Positions 41,909-49,506 of a stretch of 64,000 nt of DNA are shown one piece after another. Under the pieces are notes generated by a model. That model saw nothing but the letters and a program-made list of their open reading frames with translations. It had not been told where the DNA came from and did no database searches. Every line of letters begins with the position of its first letter. Within the stretch, counting starts at the first letter, position 1. This DNA is from DASUAS01 sp963809795 (GTDB lineage Bacteria > Actinomycetota > Acidimicrobiia > IMCC26256 > DASPTH01), in contig CAWELN010000007.1 in assembly GCA_963809795.1 (NCBI GenBank), positions 124,001 to 188,000 on the forward strand, in the 5' to 3' direction. A program made the translations under genes and the position numbers.

Positions 41909-43510
41909 GTGAGCCGGGAGGGCGAGGTCGAGCGGTGGCTCGAGTCGGGCGCGCCCGTGAGCCCGGGCCTCGCCTCGCGCTGGTTCCAGGCGCTGTACGA
42001 GACGCCGCTCATGTTCTCCGGCATCCTCGACGCCTCCGGGTGCCTGCTCGACGCCAACCAGCTCTCGATCGAGGGGTGTGGCTTCGTCCGGGCGGAGACG
42101 ATCGGCATGCCGTTCTGGGAGTGCGGGTGGTGGAACCAGGACCCGGCGTTGGCGGCCCGACTGCGTTCCTGGTGTGAGCAGACGCTCGCCTCCGGCGAGC
42201 CGTTCCGCACCACGAGCGACTACTACCTCGGCGACGGCACCCGCCGCATGGTCGACCTCGCGCTCTCCCCGTTGGTGGAGGACACCGACGGCGGCACGAC
42301 CGCCTACCTCGTCGCCACCGGGTCCGACATCACCGAGGCGCTCGAAGCCCAGGCCGCCGAGGTCGACGTGCTGCGGCGCGCCCAGGACCTGTTCCGCTCC
42401 GCGCTCGACGCCATGCTCGACAACGTCGCCATCGGGCACGCGGTGCGCGACGGCGACGGCGAGATCGTCGACTACGAGCTGAGCTTCGTGAACCGCAGCA
42501 GCGTCGAGGGCGGCGCTCGCTCGGCCGACGACTTGGTCGGCGTCCGCCTGAGCGCGCTGTTCCCGGCCTGGCGGCAGTCCGGACTCTGGCAACGGTTCCA
42601 CGACGTCGTCGAGTCCGGCGAGCCGTTCGTCGGCGAGCGCATGCCGTACCAGATCGCCGCGCGCGACGGCACGGTGCGCGCCGGGTACTGGGACCTGCGC
42701 ATCGTGAAGATCGGCGACGGCTACATCTCGGCGTCGCGCGACGTCACCACCGTGGTGCAGGGGGAGCAGCGCCTCCGCGAAGCCGAGCGGGTCGCGGCCC
42801 GCGAGCGCGCCGCCGTCGAGCTGCTGCAGCGCTCCGCGCTGCCCGACCAGCTCCCGGAGGGTGATCGCTTCGACATCGGCGCGGTCTACCAGGCCGCCGA
42901 GGAGCACGCGATCGGGGGTGACTGGTACGACGCGTTCCTGCTCGACGACGCGCATCTCGTGCTCGTGATCGCCGACGTCGCCGGCCACGGCGCCGAAGCC
43001 GCCGCCCACATGGTGCAGCTCCGGAACGTGCTGCGCACCGTGGCCGTCGACCACCGACAGCCCGACGAGATCCTGCGCCTGGTCAACCGCATCGAGCTCA
43101 CGCTGCTCGGCGAAGACGTGCCCATGACCACGTGCTGCGTCGCGGTGCTCGACCTCGACCGACTGCGACTGACGTTCTCGCTGGCCGGCCACTTCGCCCC
43201 GTTGGTCCGCACCGCGGACGGCGCCCGAGCGGTGTCGACGGTCACCCCGGGGCTGCCGCTCGGCGTGCGACCCGACTCGACCTACGCCACCGCGGAGGTG
43301 CCGCTGGGGCCGGGGGACCGCGTGGTGATGTACACCGACGGCCTGATCGAGCGCCGGGGCGAATCGCTCGACCGCGGCATCGCGCGGTTGGGTGAGCTGC
43401 TCGACGAGTGCGGTGGCCTCGGGAACCAGGAGTGCTCCGAGCAGCTGGCGGTGCAGCTGAGCCCCCGCGACGACGACGTCGCCCTCCTGGTGGTTCAGGT
43501 CCTGGCCTGA
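41909..43510 (+). CDS. PAS-PAS-PP2C (SpoIIE/RsbU-type) phosphatase
   Basis: 533 residues. PAS-like sensor 1 (about 20-145; SGILDASGCLLDANQLSIEG), PAS-like sensor 2 (about 160-285; AIGHAVRDGDGEIVDYELSF type), a short coiled coil, then a PPM phosphatase with GGDWYDAFLL, IADVAGHGAEAAAHM, LAGHFAPLV and MYTDGLIERRGESL. This is the second SpoIIE-type phosphatase in the window, here without an adjacent kinase or STAS gene. It may feed the same switch encoded at 34474-36866. GTG 41909 has GGAGG 4 nt upstream. Confidence 0.88.
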   Translation: MSREGEVERWLESGAPVSPGLASRWFQALYETPLMFSGILDASGCLLDANQLSIEGCGFVRAETIGMPFWECGWWNQDPALAARLRSWCEQTLASGEPFRTTSDYYLGDGTRRMVDLALSPLVEDTDGGTTAYLVATGSDITEALEAQAAEVDVLRRAQDLFRSALDAMLDNVAIGHAVRDGDGEIVDYELSFVNRSSVEGGARSADDLVGVRLSALFPAWRQSGLWQRFHDVVESGEPFVGERMPYQIAARDGTVRAGYWDLRIVKIGDGYISASRDVTTVVQGEQRLREAERVAARERAAVELLQRSALPDQLPEGDRFDIGAVYQAAEEHAIGGDWYDAFLLDDAHLVLVIADVAGHGAEAAAHMVQLRNVLRTVAVDHRQPDEILRLVNRIELTLLGEDVPMTTCCVAVLDLDRLRLTFSLAGHFAPLVRTADGARAVSTVTPGLPLGVRPDSTYATAEVPLGPGDRVVMYTDGLIERRGESLDRGIARLGELLDECGGLGNQECSEQLAVQLSPRDDDVALLVVQVLA

Positions 43511-43521
43511 CTGTATTTCGC

Positions 43522-43550
43522 TTGACAGTTAATTAACTATCTGGCAAACT
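43522..43550 (+). promoter_or_regulatory. Strong promoter with embedded operator for the arsR-AHSA1 operon
   Basis: TTGACA (43522-43527), a 17-nt spacer and CAAACT (43545-43550). The perfect 12-bp palindrome AGTTAATTAACT (43527-43538) starts at the last base of the -35 box. The -10 ends 6 nt before GTG 43557, so the transcript should be leaderless. An ArsR dimer bound to the palindrome would shut the promoter. Confidence 0.75.
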
Positions 43551-43556
43551 ACAAGG

Positions 43557-43943
43557 GTGCCGACGCCCACGCTCACCGAGGACAAGCTCGACGCCACGTT
43601 CGCCGCCCTGGCCGACCCGACCCGGCGGGCCATCCTGGCCCGTCTCGCGGCGGGGGACGCCACGGTCAACGAGCTCGCCGAGCCGTTCGCCCTGAGCCTG
43701 CCCGCGATCTCGAAGCACCTGAAGGTGCTCGAGCGGAGCGGGCTGATCTCGAGAGCGCGCCGTGCGCAGTTCCGTCCGTGCCACCTCGAGCCCGAGGCGC
43801 TCGACGGCGCGGTCGATTGGATCGAACGCAACCGCAGGATCTGGGCCGAGCGCTTCGACCAGCTCGACCGGCACCTGCGCGAGCTCCAGGAACCGAGACC
43901 GTCCACCACCGAAGGACCCACCACCGAAGGGAAGCAGCCATGA
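43557..43943 (+). CDS. ArsR-family HTH transcriptional regulator
   Basis: 128-residue winged-helix repressor. FAALADPTRRAILARLAAGD, VNELAEPFALSLPAISKHLK, VLERSGLISRARRAQFRPC and the C-terminal WAERFDQLDRHLREL, which is typical of regulators paired with AHSA1 proteins. No metal-binding CxC motif. GTG 43557. The near-perfect promoter upstream contains a 12-bp palindrome, the likely operator. Its stop overlaps the AHSA1 ATG. The C-terminus contains a duplicated TTEGPTTEG. Confidence 0.92.
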   Translation: MPTPTLTEDKLDATFAALADPTRRAILARLAAGDATVNELAEPFALSLPAISKHLKVLERSGLISRARRAQFRPCHLEPEALDGAVDWIERNRRIWAERFDQLDRHLRELQEPRPSTTEGPTTEGKQP

Positions 43944-44380
43944 CCGAGTCGACCGAGACCCACCAGCTCGACATCACCCGCGTGTTCGACGCGCCGCGGG
44001 AGGTCGTGTTCCGGTGCATGATCGAGCCCGAGCACCTCACCCACTTCTGGGGGCCGGTCGGCGTGAGCACGCCGCTGGCGAACATCACGATCGAGCCGTG
44101 GGCCGGCGGTCGCTTCGAGACGATCATGGTGAACGACGAGACCGGCGAGGAGTACCCGAGCCGGGGCGTGTTCGTCGAGGTGGTCGAGCCCGAGAAGCTC
44201 GTGTGGACCGAACCCGAGTTCGGCATCACCTCCACGTCGACGTTCACCGATCTCGGCGACGGCCGCACCGAGGTGCACATCCACCAGTCCGACCTGCCCG
44301 AGCAGTTCGCCACGCCCGAGGCCCGGGAGGGCTTCAACAGCTCCCTCGACCGCTTCGCGGCCTACCTGGCCACCCTGTGA
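43940..44380 (+). CDS. SRPBCC/AHSA1-domain protein
   Basis: 146-residue START-fold protein. QLDITRVFDAPREVVFRCMI, LTHFWGPVGVSTP, WAGGRFETIMVNDETGEEYP and EGFNSSLDRFAAYLA match the AHSA1 family closely. It is encoded in one operon with ArsR (ATGA overlap). GTG of a decayed dihydrofolate-reductase-like gene overlaps its stop. Ligand unknown. Confidence 0.9.
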   Translation: MTESTETHQLDITRVFDAPREVVFRCMIEPEHLTHFWGPVGVSTPLANITIEPWAGGRFETIMVNDETGEEYPSRGVFVEVVEPEKLVWTEPEFGITSTSTFTDLGDGRTEVHIHQSDLPEQFATPEAREGFNSSLDRFAAYLATL

Positions 44381-44467
44381 GCACCCTGTTCGTCTCCGAG
44401 TTCATCTCGCTCGACGGCGTCGTCGAACGGCGTCATGCTGCACCCGCACCGGAGGCTCGCCGCGTGA
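44377..44467 (+). pseudogene. Remnant of a dihydrofolate-reductase (RibD C-terminal)-family gene
   Basis: GTG 44377 overlaps the AHSA1 stop and encodes VSTLFVSEFISLDGVVE, the typical first strand of this family, but the frame then loses similarity. One base over, SNGVMLHPHRRLAA and a TGA (44465-44467) follow, which looks like a C-terminal strand of the same family. The simplest reading is an internal deletion of about 0.5 kb. An intact homologue follows at 44535. Confidence 0.55.
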
Positions 44468-44534
44468 CATGTCGAGATCCGTCGATCGGCTCCGACGTAC
44501 GGGGTGAGAGCACCCCGCGACGGAGGAGACGACC

Positions 44535-45200
44535 ATGCCGAAGCTACGAGTCCACGCGATGTCGATGTCGCTCGACGGCTACGTCGCCGGGCCCGACCAG
44601 GACCTCGAGCACCCGCTCGGCGTCGGTGGGCCCCGGCTGCACGAGTGGATCTTCGAGACCCGCACCGGCCGGGAGATGATCGGCGAGCCCGGCGGCACCA
44701 CCGGCGTCGACGACGACTTCCTGGCCGCGGGCTTCGACGGCATCGGCGCCTGGGTGATGGGCCGCAACATGTTCGGCCCGGTGCGCGGCGACTGGGGCAC
44801 CGAGGACTGGAAGGGGTGGTGGGGCGACGAGCCGCCGTACCACTGCGACGTGTTCGTGCTCACGCACCACGCGCGCCCGCCGGTCGAGATGGACGGCGGG
44901 ACGACGTTCCACTTCGTCACCAGTGGCATCGAGGACGCGCTCGCCCGGGCGTTCACGGCGGCCGACGGCGCCGACGTGCGTCTGGGTGGTGGCGCGGCGA
45001 CGGTGCGCGAGTACCTGCGTGCCGGCCTGGTCGACGACCTCCACGTCGCCATCGCGCCCGTCCTCCTGGGCGGTGGTGAGCGGATCTTCGACGGCGACGC
45101 CGGGGTGGCCGGCGGCTACGAGTGCGTCGGGCTCGTGCCCGGTGCGTCGGTCGTGCACGCCCTCCTGACGCGAAGGGGCGAGGAGGGTCAGGCGCCGTAG
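44535..45200 (+). CDS. Dihydrofolate reductase-family (RibD C-terminal-like) protein
   Basis: 221-residue reductase-fold protein. LRVHAMSMSLDGYVAGPDQD, GAWVMGRNMFGPVRG, VFVLTHHARPPVEMDGGTTF, VRLGGGAATVREYLRAGLVD and DLHVAIAPVLLGGGERIF are hallmarks of the RibD_C/YwjB/YyaP group, which bind NADPH; most members have no known substrate. ATG 44535 has GGAGG 9 nt upstream. It overlaps the end of the convergent small membrane protein by 13 nt. Confidence 0.9.
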   Translation: MPKLRVHAMSMSLDGYVAGPDQDLEHPLGVGGPRLHEWIFETRTGREMIGEPGGTTGVDDDFLAAGFDGIGAWVMGRNMFGPVRGDWGTEDWKGWWGDEPPYHCDVFVLTHHARPPVEMDGGTTFHFVTSGIEDALARAFTAADGADVRLGGGAATVREYLRAGLVDDLHVAIAPVLLGGGERIFDGDAGVAGGYECVGLVPGASVVHALLTRRGEEGQAP

Positions 45201-45502
45201 GTGTGGCGGTCGACCTCGTCGAGCTTGTGGGCGTTGATGGTGGCACCCGCCAACGCGCCCAGCAGGAACCCGCCGATCACGCCGAGGCCCACCCCGAGGC
45301 TGAGCCACACGTACCACTCGGTCTTGTCACTGATCGCCACCGCGGCGATGAAGACGAAGATGGCGATCGTCACGGGCATCGTGAGCAGGACCGACCTCAC
45401 CAGCGCCTTCATGAGGTCGCGCTCGGCCGCGTGCTCGGCTTCCAGCGACGCCTCGAACCTCGACATGGTCGCGCCGTCGGCGACCGCGACTTCCGTGCTC
45501 AT
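45188..45502 (-). CDS. Small membrane protein, two transmembrane segments
   Basis: 104 residues. The N-terminal part is soluble and charged (FEASLEAEHAAERDLMKALV), then TM1 (VLLTMPVTIAIFVFIAAVAI), a short loop (SDKTEWYVW) and TM2 (SLGVGLGVIGGFLLGALAGA), then a short tail. I recognise no named family. ATG 45502 is preceded by GAGAGGGG on the minus strand. Convergent with the DHFR-like gene. Confidence 0.7.
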   Translation of the reverse strand: MSTEVAVADGATMSRFEASLEAEHAAERDLMKALVRSVLLTMPVTIAIFVFIAAVAISDKTEWYVWLSLGVGLGVIGGFLLGALAGATINAHKLDEVDRHTYGA

Positions 45503-45581
45503 CGATTCCCCTCTCGACTGGCGCCGCCGGTGTGACACCGGGGCATCCCGCCATGATGCCCGACGTCCCCCGGGTCGCCGG

Positions 45582-46046
45582 TCATCGGGGCGTGGTCTCG
45601 ATCCGGAACACCGGGTGGTCGGGGGCGACGCGCTGGAGCTCGGCCTCGCTCGAGGTCGCGCTCACGCCGTCGAAGAACACGCCCACCTCGGCCTTCCAGC
45701 GCTTCAGGTACGCCCGCAGGATCGGCACCTTGTCGGCATCGGTGATCTCGGTGGCCCGGAAGCCTTCGGTCCGGCGGCCGACCCGGAGCTCGCCGGTGCC
45801 GGCCACCCGCAGGTTCTTCACCCACTGGGTCTCGCCCCGGGGCGCGACGAGGTAGTTCGTGGTCTCGATGGTGAGGAGGTTCACCGGCGTCGTGCGCCAT
45901 TCCCCACTGGTGCGGCCCCGCACGCGCAGCTCGCGTGATCCCCAGACGCTGATCCCGGCCCGGGTGAGGAGGGCCACGACGGGGTTGAACACGTGCTGCG
46001 TGAACCAGCCCGGCCGGGCGTAGTGCGGCTGCGCGTCCTCGCCCAT
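45582..46046 (-). CDS. DDN-type nitroreductase/F420 family protein
   Basis: 154-residue deazaflavin-dependent nitroreductase fold: WFTQHVFNPVVALLTRAGI, RELRVRGRTSGEWRTTPVNL, YLVAPRGETQWVKNLRVAG. Relatives (Ddn, Rv3547 type) bind F420 and reduce quinones or nitro compounds. ATG 46046 has GGAGG upstream on the minus strand. The 130 nt between it and the VOC gene hold no gene. Confidence 0.85.
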   Translation of the reverse strand: MGEDAQPHYARPGWFTQHVFNPVVALLTRAGISVWGSRELRVRGRTSGEWRTTPVNLLTIETTNYLVAPRGETQWVKNLRVAGTGELRVGRRTEGFRATEITDADKVPILRAYLKRWKAEVGVFFDGVSATSSEAELQRVAPDHPVFRIETTPR

Positions 46047-46176
46047 CGTGACCTCCGTTGTCGGCTCAGGCGTACCTCGTCGATCCCGGGGTGGTGAGCA
46101 GCTCACCCGGGATCATCGGCCATCCACCGTAGAGCCCATCGTTCGCGCCCTGCCGCATCTGGTCGTGGGTGAGGGA

Positions 46177-46551
46177 TCAACCCTGGGCGGCGACGCCGAC
46201 GACGTGCCCCTCGGGGTCGGCGAAGAGCCCGATGGTGAGGCCTTCCATCACGGTCTCGGGTCCCATGAGCCGGCTGCCGCCGAGGCTCTCGGCCCGGCCG
46301 AGTGCGGCCTCGACGTCGTCGACGTCGACGTAGAAGGTCGCGTAGCCGTCGTGGCCGTCGGGCATCTGGCCGATGCCGCCGGCGATGCCGCTGGTCCCGG
46401 CGCCACCGGGCGCGTTGTCGTCCGGCGACACCATGCCGTAGTTCAGCGGGTTGTCGGCGTCGATCTTCCAGTCGAAGAGGTCGGTGTAGAAGGACCGGAT
46501 CGCATCGGCGTCCTTGGCCATGACCTCGAAGTGGACGACGGGCCTTCCCAT
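46177..46551 (-). CDS. VOC-family protein
   Basis: 124-residue single-domain glyoxalase/bleomycin-resistance fold. VVHFEVMAKDADAIRSFYTD, LFDWKI, ATFYVDVDDVEAALGRAESL and a C-terminal GLFADPEGHVVGV with the metal-ligand position. The ligand is unknown. AAGGAG lies upstream of ATG 46551 on the minus strand. It is divergent from another VOC gene at 46687. Confidence 0.85.
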   Translation of the reverse strand: MGRPVVHFEVMAKDADAIRSFYTDLFDWKIDADNPLNYGMVSPDDNAPGGAGTSGIAGGIGQMPDGHDGYATFYVDVDDVEAALGRAESLGGSRLMGPETVMEGLTIGLFADPEGHVVGVAAQG

Positions 46552-46686
46552 GGCGTGCTCCTTCGCTCGCGGGTGCTGTCCTGCGCTCCTACCTACCCCG
46601 TTCGATCCCGAATTGCAGGTGAACTCATCGCGACCGCCGTCGAGTGCCTCCGGGCACGGCTCCGCTTCATCTCTTATCTTCGGACG

Positions 46687-47088
46687 ATGTTGCACCACCT
46701 GACGTTGTGGGTCCCCGACCTCGGTCGCGCCAAACGGTCGTGGAGCTGGTTGCTCGGCGGCCTCGGGTATCACCTCGACCTCGACCGCGCCGCCGAGGGG
46801 GTCCTCGTGTTCCGTCACGCCGACGGCTTCACCATCGCCCTCGAGCAGTCGCCCGACATGGTGCCGGGCATGCTCTACAGCCGCTTCCGGCCCGGCCTCA
46901 ACCACCTGGCCTTCCGGGTGCGCGATCTCGTGATGCTGGGTGAGCTGACGCGCGACGCCGCCGGCCACGGCTGGTCGGAGATGCCGACGGACGGGTTGCA
47001 CCCGATTGCGGGCGGCGCCGAGGTCGCCTACCTCGAGGACCAGGACGGCTTCGAGGTCGAGCTCGTGGTCGCCAACGCGACCGGCTAA
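46687..47088 (+). CDS. VOC-family protein
   Basis: 133-residue VOC-fold protein. MLHHLTLWVPDLGRAKRSWS, LLGGLGYHLD, GLNHLAFRVRDLVMLGELT and LEDQDGFEVELVV; His near the start, His in the middle and Glu at the end mark the metal site. TATCTT ends 6 nt before ATG 46687, so it is probably leaderless. The stop overlaps the stop of the convergent PPOX gene. Confidence 0.85.
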   Translation: MLHHLTLWVPDLGRAKRSWSWLLGGLGYHLDLDRAAEGVLVFRHADGFTIALEQSPDMVPGMLYSRFRPGLNHLAFRVRDLVMLGELTRDAAGHGWSEMPTDGLHPIAGGAEVAYLEDQDGFEVELVVANATG

Positions 47089-47552
47089 CGACCGTCGAGG
47101 TCGGGTGGGAAGCCGCCGGTGGCGATCGGTCCCCAACGCTCGATCGTGATGCGGATCAACGACTTGTCCTGCAGCCGCATCGCGTCGCGGTACTCGTCCC
47201 AGTCCGGATGCTCGCCGGAGATGCAACGGAAGTAGTCGACCAGCCCGTCGAGCGCCTCCGGCATGTCGAGCACCTCGGCCCGCCCGTCCACCTGCACGTA
47301 CTCACCGTTCCAGTCGTCCGACTGCACGCACATCGACACCATCGGGTTCGCCCGTGCGTTCCTCGTCTTGGCGCGCCGCGGGTACGTCGCGATCACGATG
47401 CGACCTTCGGGGTCGACGCCACACGTGACCGGGGACAGCTGGGGCCGACCGTCGCCGCGGGTGGTCGCCAACAGGCCGCGGTGGCGGGGCCGGAGGAACT
47501 CGAGGAGCGCGTCGCGGTCCACGCGATCGGCGGTGGCGAACTTGCGGGCCAT
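47085..47552 (-). CDS. PPOX-class F420-dependent oxidoreductase
   Basis: 155-residue split-barrel protein. FLRPRHRGLLATTRGDGRPQ, VTCGVDPEGRIVIATYPRRA, KTRNARANPMVSMCVQSDDW and VQVDGRAEVLDMP match TIGR03618-type F420-dependent proteins. ATG 47552 has GAGGAG upstream on the minus strand. Divergent from the SRPBCC gene (51-nt gap) and convergent with the VOC gene. Confidence 0.87.
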   Translation of the reverse strand: MARKFATADRVDRDALLEFLRPRHRGLLATTRGDGRPQLSPVTCGVDPEGRIVIATYPRRAKTRNARANPMVSMCVQSDDWNGEYVQVDGRAEVLDMPEALDGLVDYFRCISGEHPDWDEYRDAMRLQDKSLIRITIERWGPIATGGFPPDLDGR

Positions 47553-47603
47553 GGCGACTCCTCGCGTCTACGTCTGCGGCTGCGGATGGGGCAAGCTGTG
47601 GCG

Positions 47604-48068
47604 ATGGACCGCCTCACCCACTCGGATTCCGTCATCGTCGCGCGCCCACCCGACGAGCTCTACGCCATGGTCTCCGACATCACCCGCATGGGGGAGTGGA
47701 GCCCGGTCTGCACGGCCTGCTGGTGGGACGAGGGCGAGGGCCCACGCGTGGGCGCGTGGTTCACCGGCCGCAACGAGCTCCCCGAGCGCACCTGGGAGAC
47801 CCGCTCGGAGGTCGTGGCCGCCGACCCCGGACGCGAGTTCGCCTTCGTCGTGCACGGCACGATCGCGCGGTGGGGCTACTCGTTCGCGCCCGTCGACGGC
47901 GGCACCGAGCTCACCGAGTCCTGGGAGTTCCTGCCGAGCGGGATGGAGCTGTTCGGTGAGCTCTTCGGCGATGACGCGGCCGCGCAGATCGACGATCGGG
48001 TCGAGAAGGCGAAGACCGGCATCCCGCAGACCCTCGCCGCGATCAAGCGCGCCGCCGAGTCCACCTGA
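47604..48068 (+). CDS. SRPBCC-family protein (polyketide-cyclase-like)
   Basis: 154-residue START-fold protein. SDSVIVARPPDELYAMVSDI, TRMGEWSPVCTACWWDEGEG, AWFTGRNELPERTWETR and ELTESWEFLPSG are typical of polyketide_cyc2-like proteins. CAAGCT ends 6 nt before ATG 47604, consistent with leaderless transcription. Its stop lies in the left arm of a large inverted repeat (48066-48113). Confidence 0.85.
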   Translation: MDRLTHSDSVIVARPPDELYAMVSDITRMGEWSPVCTACWWDEGEGPRVGAWFTGRNELPERTWETRSEVVAADPGREFAFVVHGTIARWGYSFAPVDGGTELTESWEFLPSGMELFGELFGDDAAAQIDDRVEKAKTGIPQTLAAIKRAAEST

Positions 48069-48113
48069 TCATGCGCGCGGTTGCCCGCATGCGGTGAACT
48101 GCGCGCAGGATCA
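48066..48113. terminator. Large nested inverted repeat after the SRPBCC gene
   Basis: TGATCATGCGCGC (48066-48078) pairs with GCGCGCAGGATCA (48101-48113) with a single mismatch. The 22-nt loop holds the perfect 10-bp palindrome CCGCATGCGG (48085-48094). It includes the SRPBCC stop codon. It is probably a terminator hairpin; the nested palindrome is unusual. Confidence 0.6.
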
Positions 48114-48222
48114 GCCGGCGTCGTCAGACGCGAGACTGCCTCGGTGACGCCGAGTGCCGGGCGCAGGCACGTGCCGCGAGTCCGACGCATCCCGTGGTTC
48201 CGCGGCCTCCGCGCTCGTCTCG

Positions 48223-48963
48223 ATGCCTGACTCCGAACACCGCGTCGGCCAGCCGCCGACCGAGGTCGTGGTTCCCGACGTGGTCGTGACGATCGCCGCC
48301 GGTCGGCCGGCGCGGGCGGTGTGGGAGAACGAGCTCGGTGGCCTGACGTTCGAGGTCGGTGCCGGCGACGACCGCGTGTTCGTGAAGTGGTCGCCCGCGG
48401 GCGAGGCGCCGGACCTCACCGTCGAAGCCGAGCGACTGAAGTGGGCGGCGCACCACACCGTGGTGCCGCGCGTCCTCGACCTCGGTACGGCGCACGGTGG
48501 CTCGTGGATGGTGACCTCGGCCTTGTCGGGTGCGTCCGCAGTGGCACCCGAGTGGATCGCTCGCCCCGAGGTGGCCGTCACCGGGCTCGGGCGCGGGTTG
48601 CGCGCGCTGCACGACGCGCTCCCCGTCGACGACTGCCCGTTCTCGTGGTCCGTCGACGAGCGCGTCGTCCGTGCCGCGGCGGTCGTCGAGCGTGATGCGC
48701 CCCCGGTCGACCGGCTCGTGGTGTGTCACGGCGACGCGTGCGCACCCAACACCGTGCTCGACGCCGATGGCACCTGCGTCGGGCACGTCGACTTCGGGCG
48801 GCTCGGTGTCGCCGACCGCTGGGCCGACCTCGCGGTGGCGACGTGGAGCACCGAGTGGAACTACGGGGACGGATGGGAGGGCCTCCTGCTCGACGCGTAC
48901 GGGGTCGAACCCGATCCGGAGCGCACGAACTTCTATCGGTGGCTGTGGGACTTCGCGAGCTGA
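48223..48963 (+). CDS. Aminoglycoside 3'-phosphotransferase-family protein
   Basis: 246-residue APH-fold kinase. The catalytic loop is CHGDACAPNTVL (HGD-x4-N), the metal motif is VGHVDFGRLGVADRWADLAV, and RVFVKWSPAG supplies the ATP-binding Lys. DRWADLA is characteristic of APH(3') enzymes, which phosphorylate kanamycin/neomycin-type drugs. Environmental homologues often have other or untested substrates, so resistance should not be assumed. Start ATG 48223; the 107 nt before it after the hairpin hold nothing else. Confidence 0.82.
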   Translation: MPDSEHRVGQPPTEVVVPDVVVTIAAGRPARAVWENELGGLTFEVGAGDDRVFVKWSPAGEAPDLTVEAERLKWAAHHTVVPRVLDLGTAHGGSWMVTSALSGASAVAPEWIARPEVAVTGLGRGLRALHDALPVDDCPFSWSVDERVVRAAAVVERDAPPVDRLVVCHGDACAPNTVLDADGTCVGHVDFGRLGVADRWADLAVATWSTEWNYGDGWEGLLLDAYGVEPDPERTNFYRWLWDFAS

Positions 48964-49014
48964 CACCGCCTCCGCGTAGGGTGCAATCCCGTTGTCCGTA
49001 CCGAGGAGCGCGCC

Positions 49015-49422
49015 GTGGCCGGCGATTGGAACCAGAAGATCATCGAGGAGTTTCGTGCCAATGGCGGCAAGGTCGAGTCGTTCGGGAACGCGCCGCTCCT
49101 GATCCTCCACACGACCGGCGCCAAGACCGGCCAGGAGCGCGAGTCGCCGGTGCTCTACCGGGAGCAGGGCGACGACCTGATCGTGTTCGCATCGTTCGCC
49201 GGTGCCCCGGTCAATCCGGCCTGGTACCACAACCTCGTCGCCCACCCCGACGCCACCGTGGAGCTCGGCACCGAGACCCGGCGGGTGCGGGCGCGGGTCG
49301 CCGACGCGGAGGAGCGGGACCGGCTCTGGGCGTGGAACAAGCAGGACTACCCGGGCTTCGGCGACTACGAGGAGAAGACCGACCGGACCATTCCCGTGGT
49401 GATCCTCGAGCCCGCCGGGTGA
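49015..49422 (+). CDS. DDN-type nitroreductase/F420 family protein
   Basis: 135-residue deazaflavin-dependent nitroreductase-family protein. WNQKIIEEFRANGGKVESFG, LLILHTTGAKTGQERESPVL, WYHNLVAHPDATVELG and the C-terminal PVVILEP. This short subgroup is abundant in F420-producing actinobacteria. GTG 49015 has GAGGAG upstream at 49002-49007. It is followed 84 nt later by a two-domain VOC gene in the same direction. Confidence 0.9.
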   Translation: MAGDWNQKIIEEFRANGGKVESFGNAPLLILHTTGAKTGQERESPVLYREQGDDLIVFASFAGAPVNPAWYHNLVAHPDATVELGTETRRVRARVADAEERDRLWAWNKQDYPGFGDYEEKTDRTIPVVILEPAG

Positions 49423-49506
49423 GGACCACCGATGAGTTCTCGGCGCCGCCGCGGTCCAACCGGCTGAGCGTTCCCGGCCCGCGGGGACTCGATCGAAGGA
49501 GCCACC

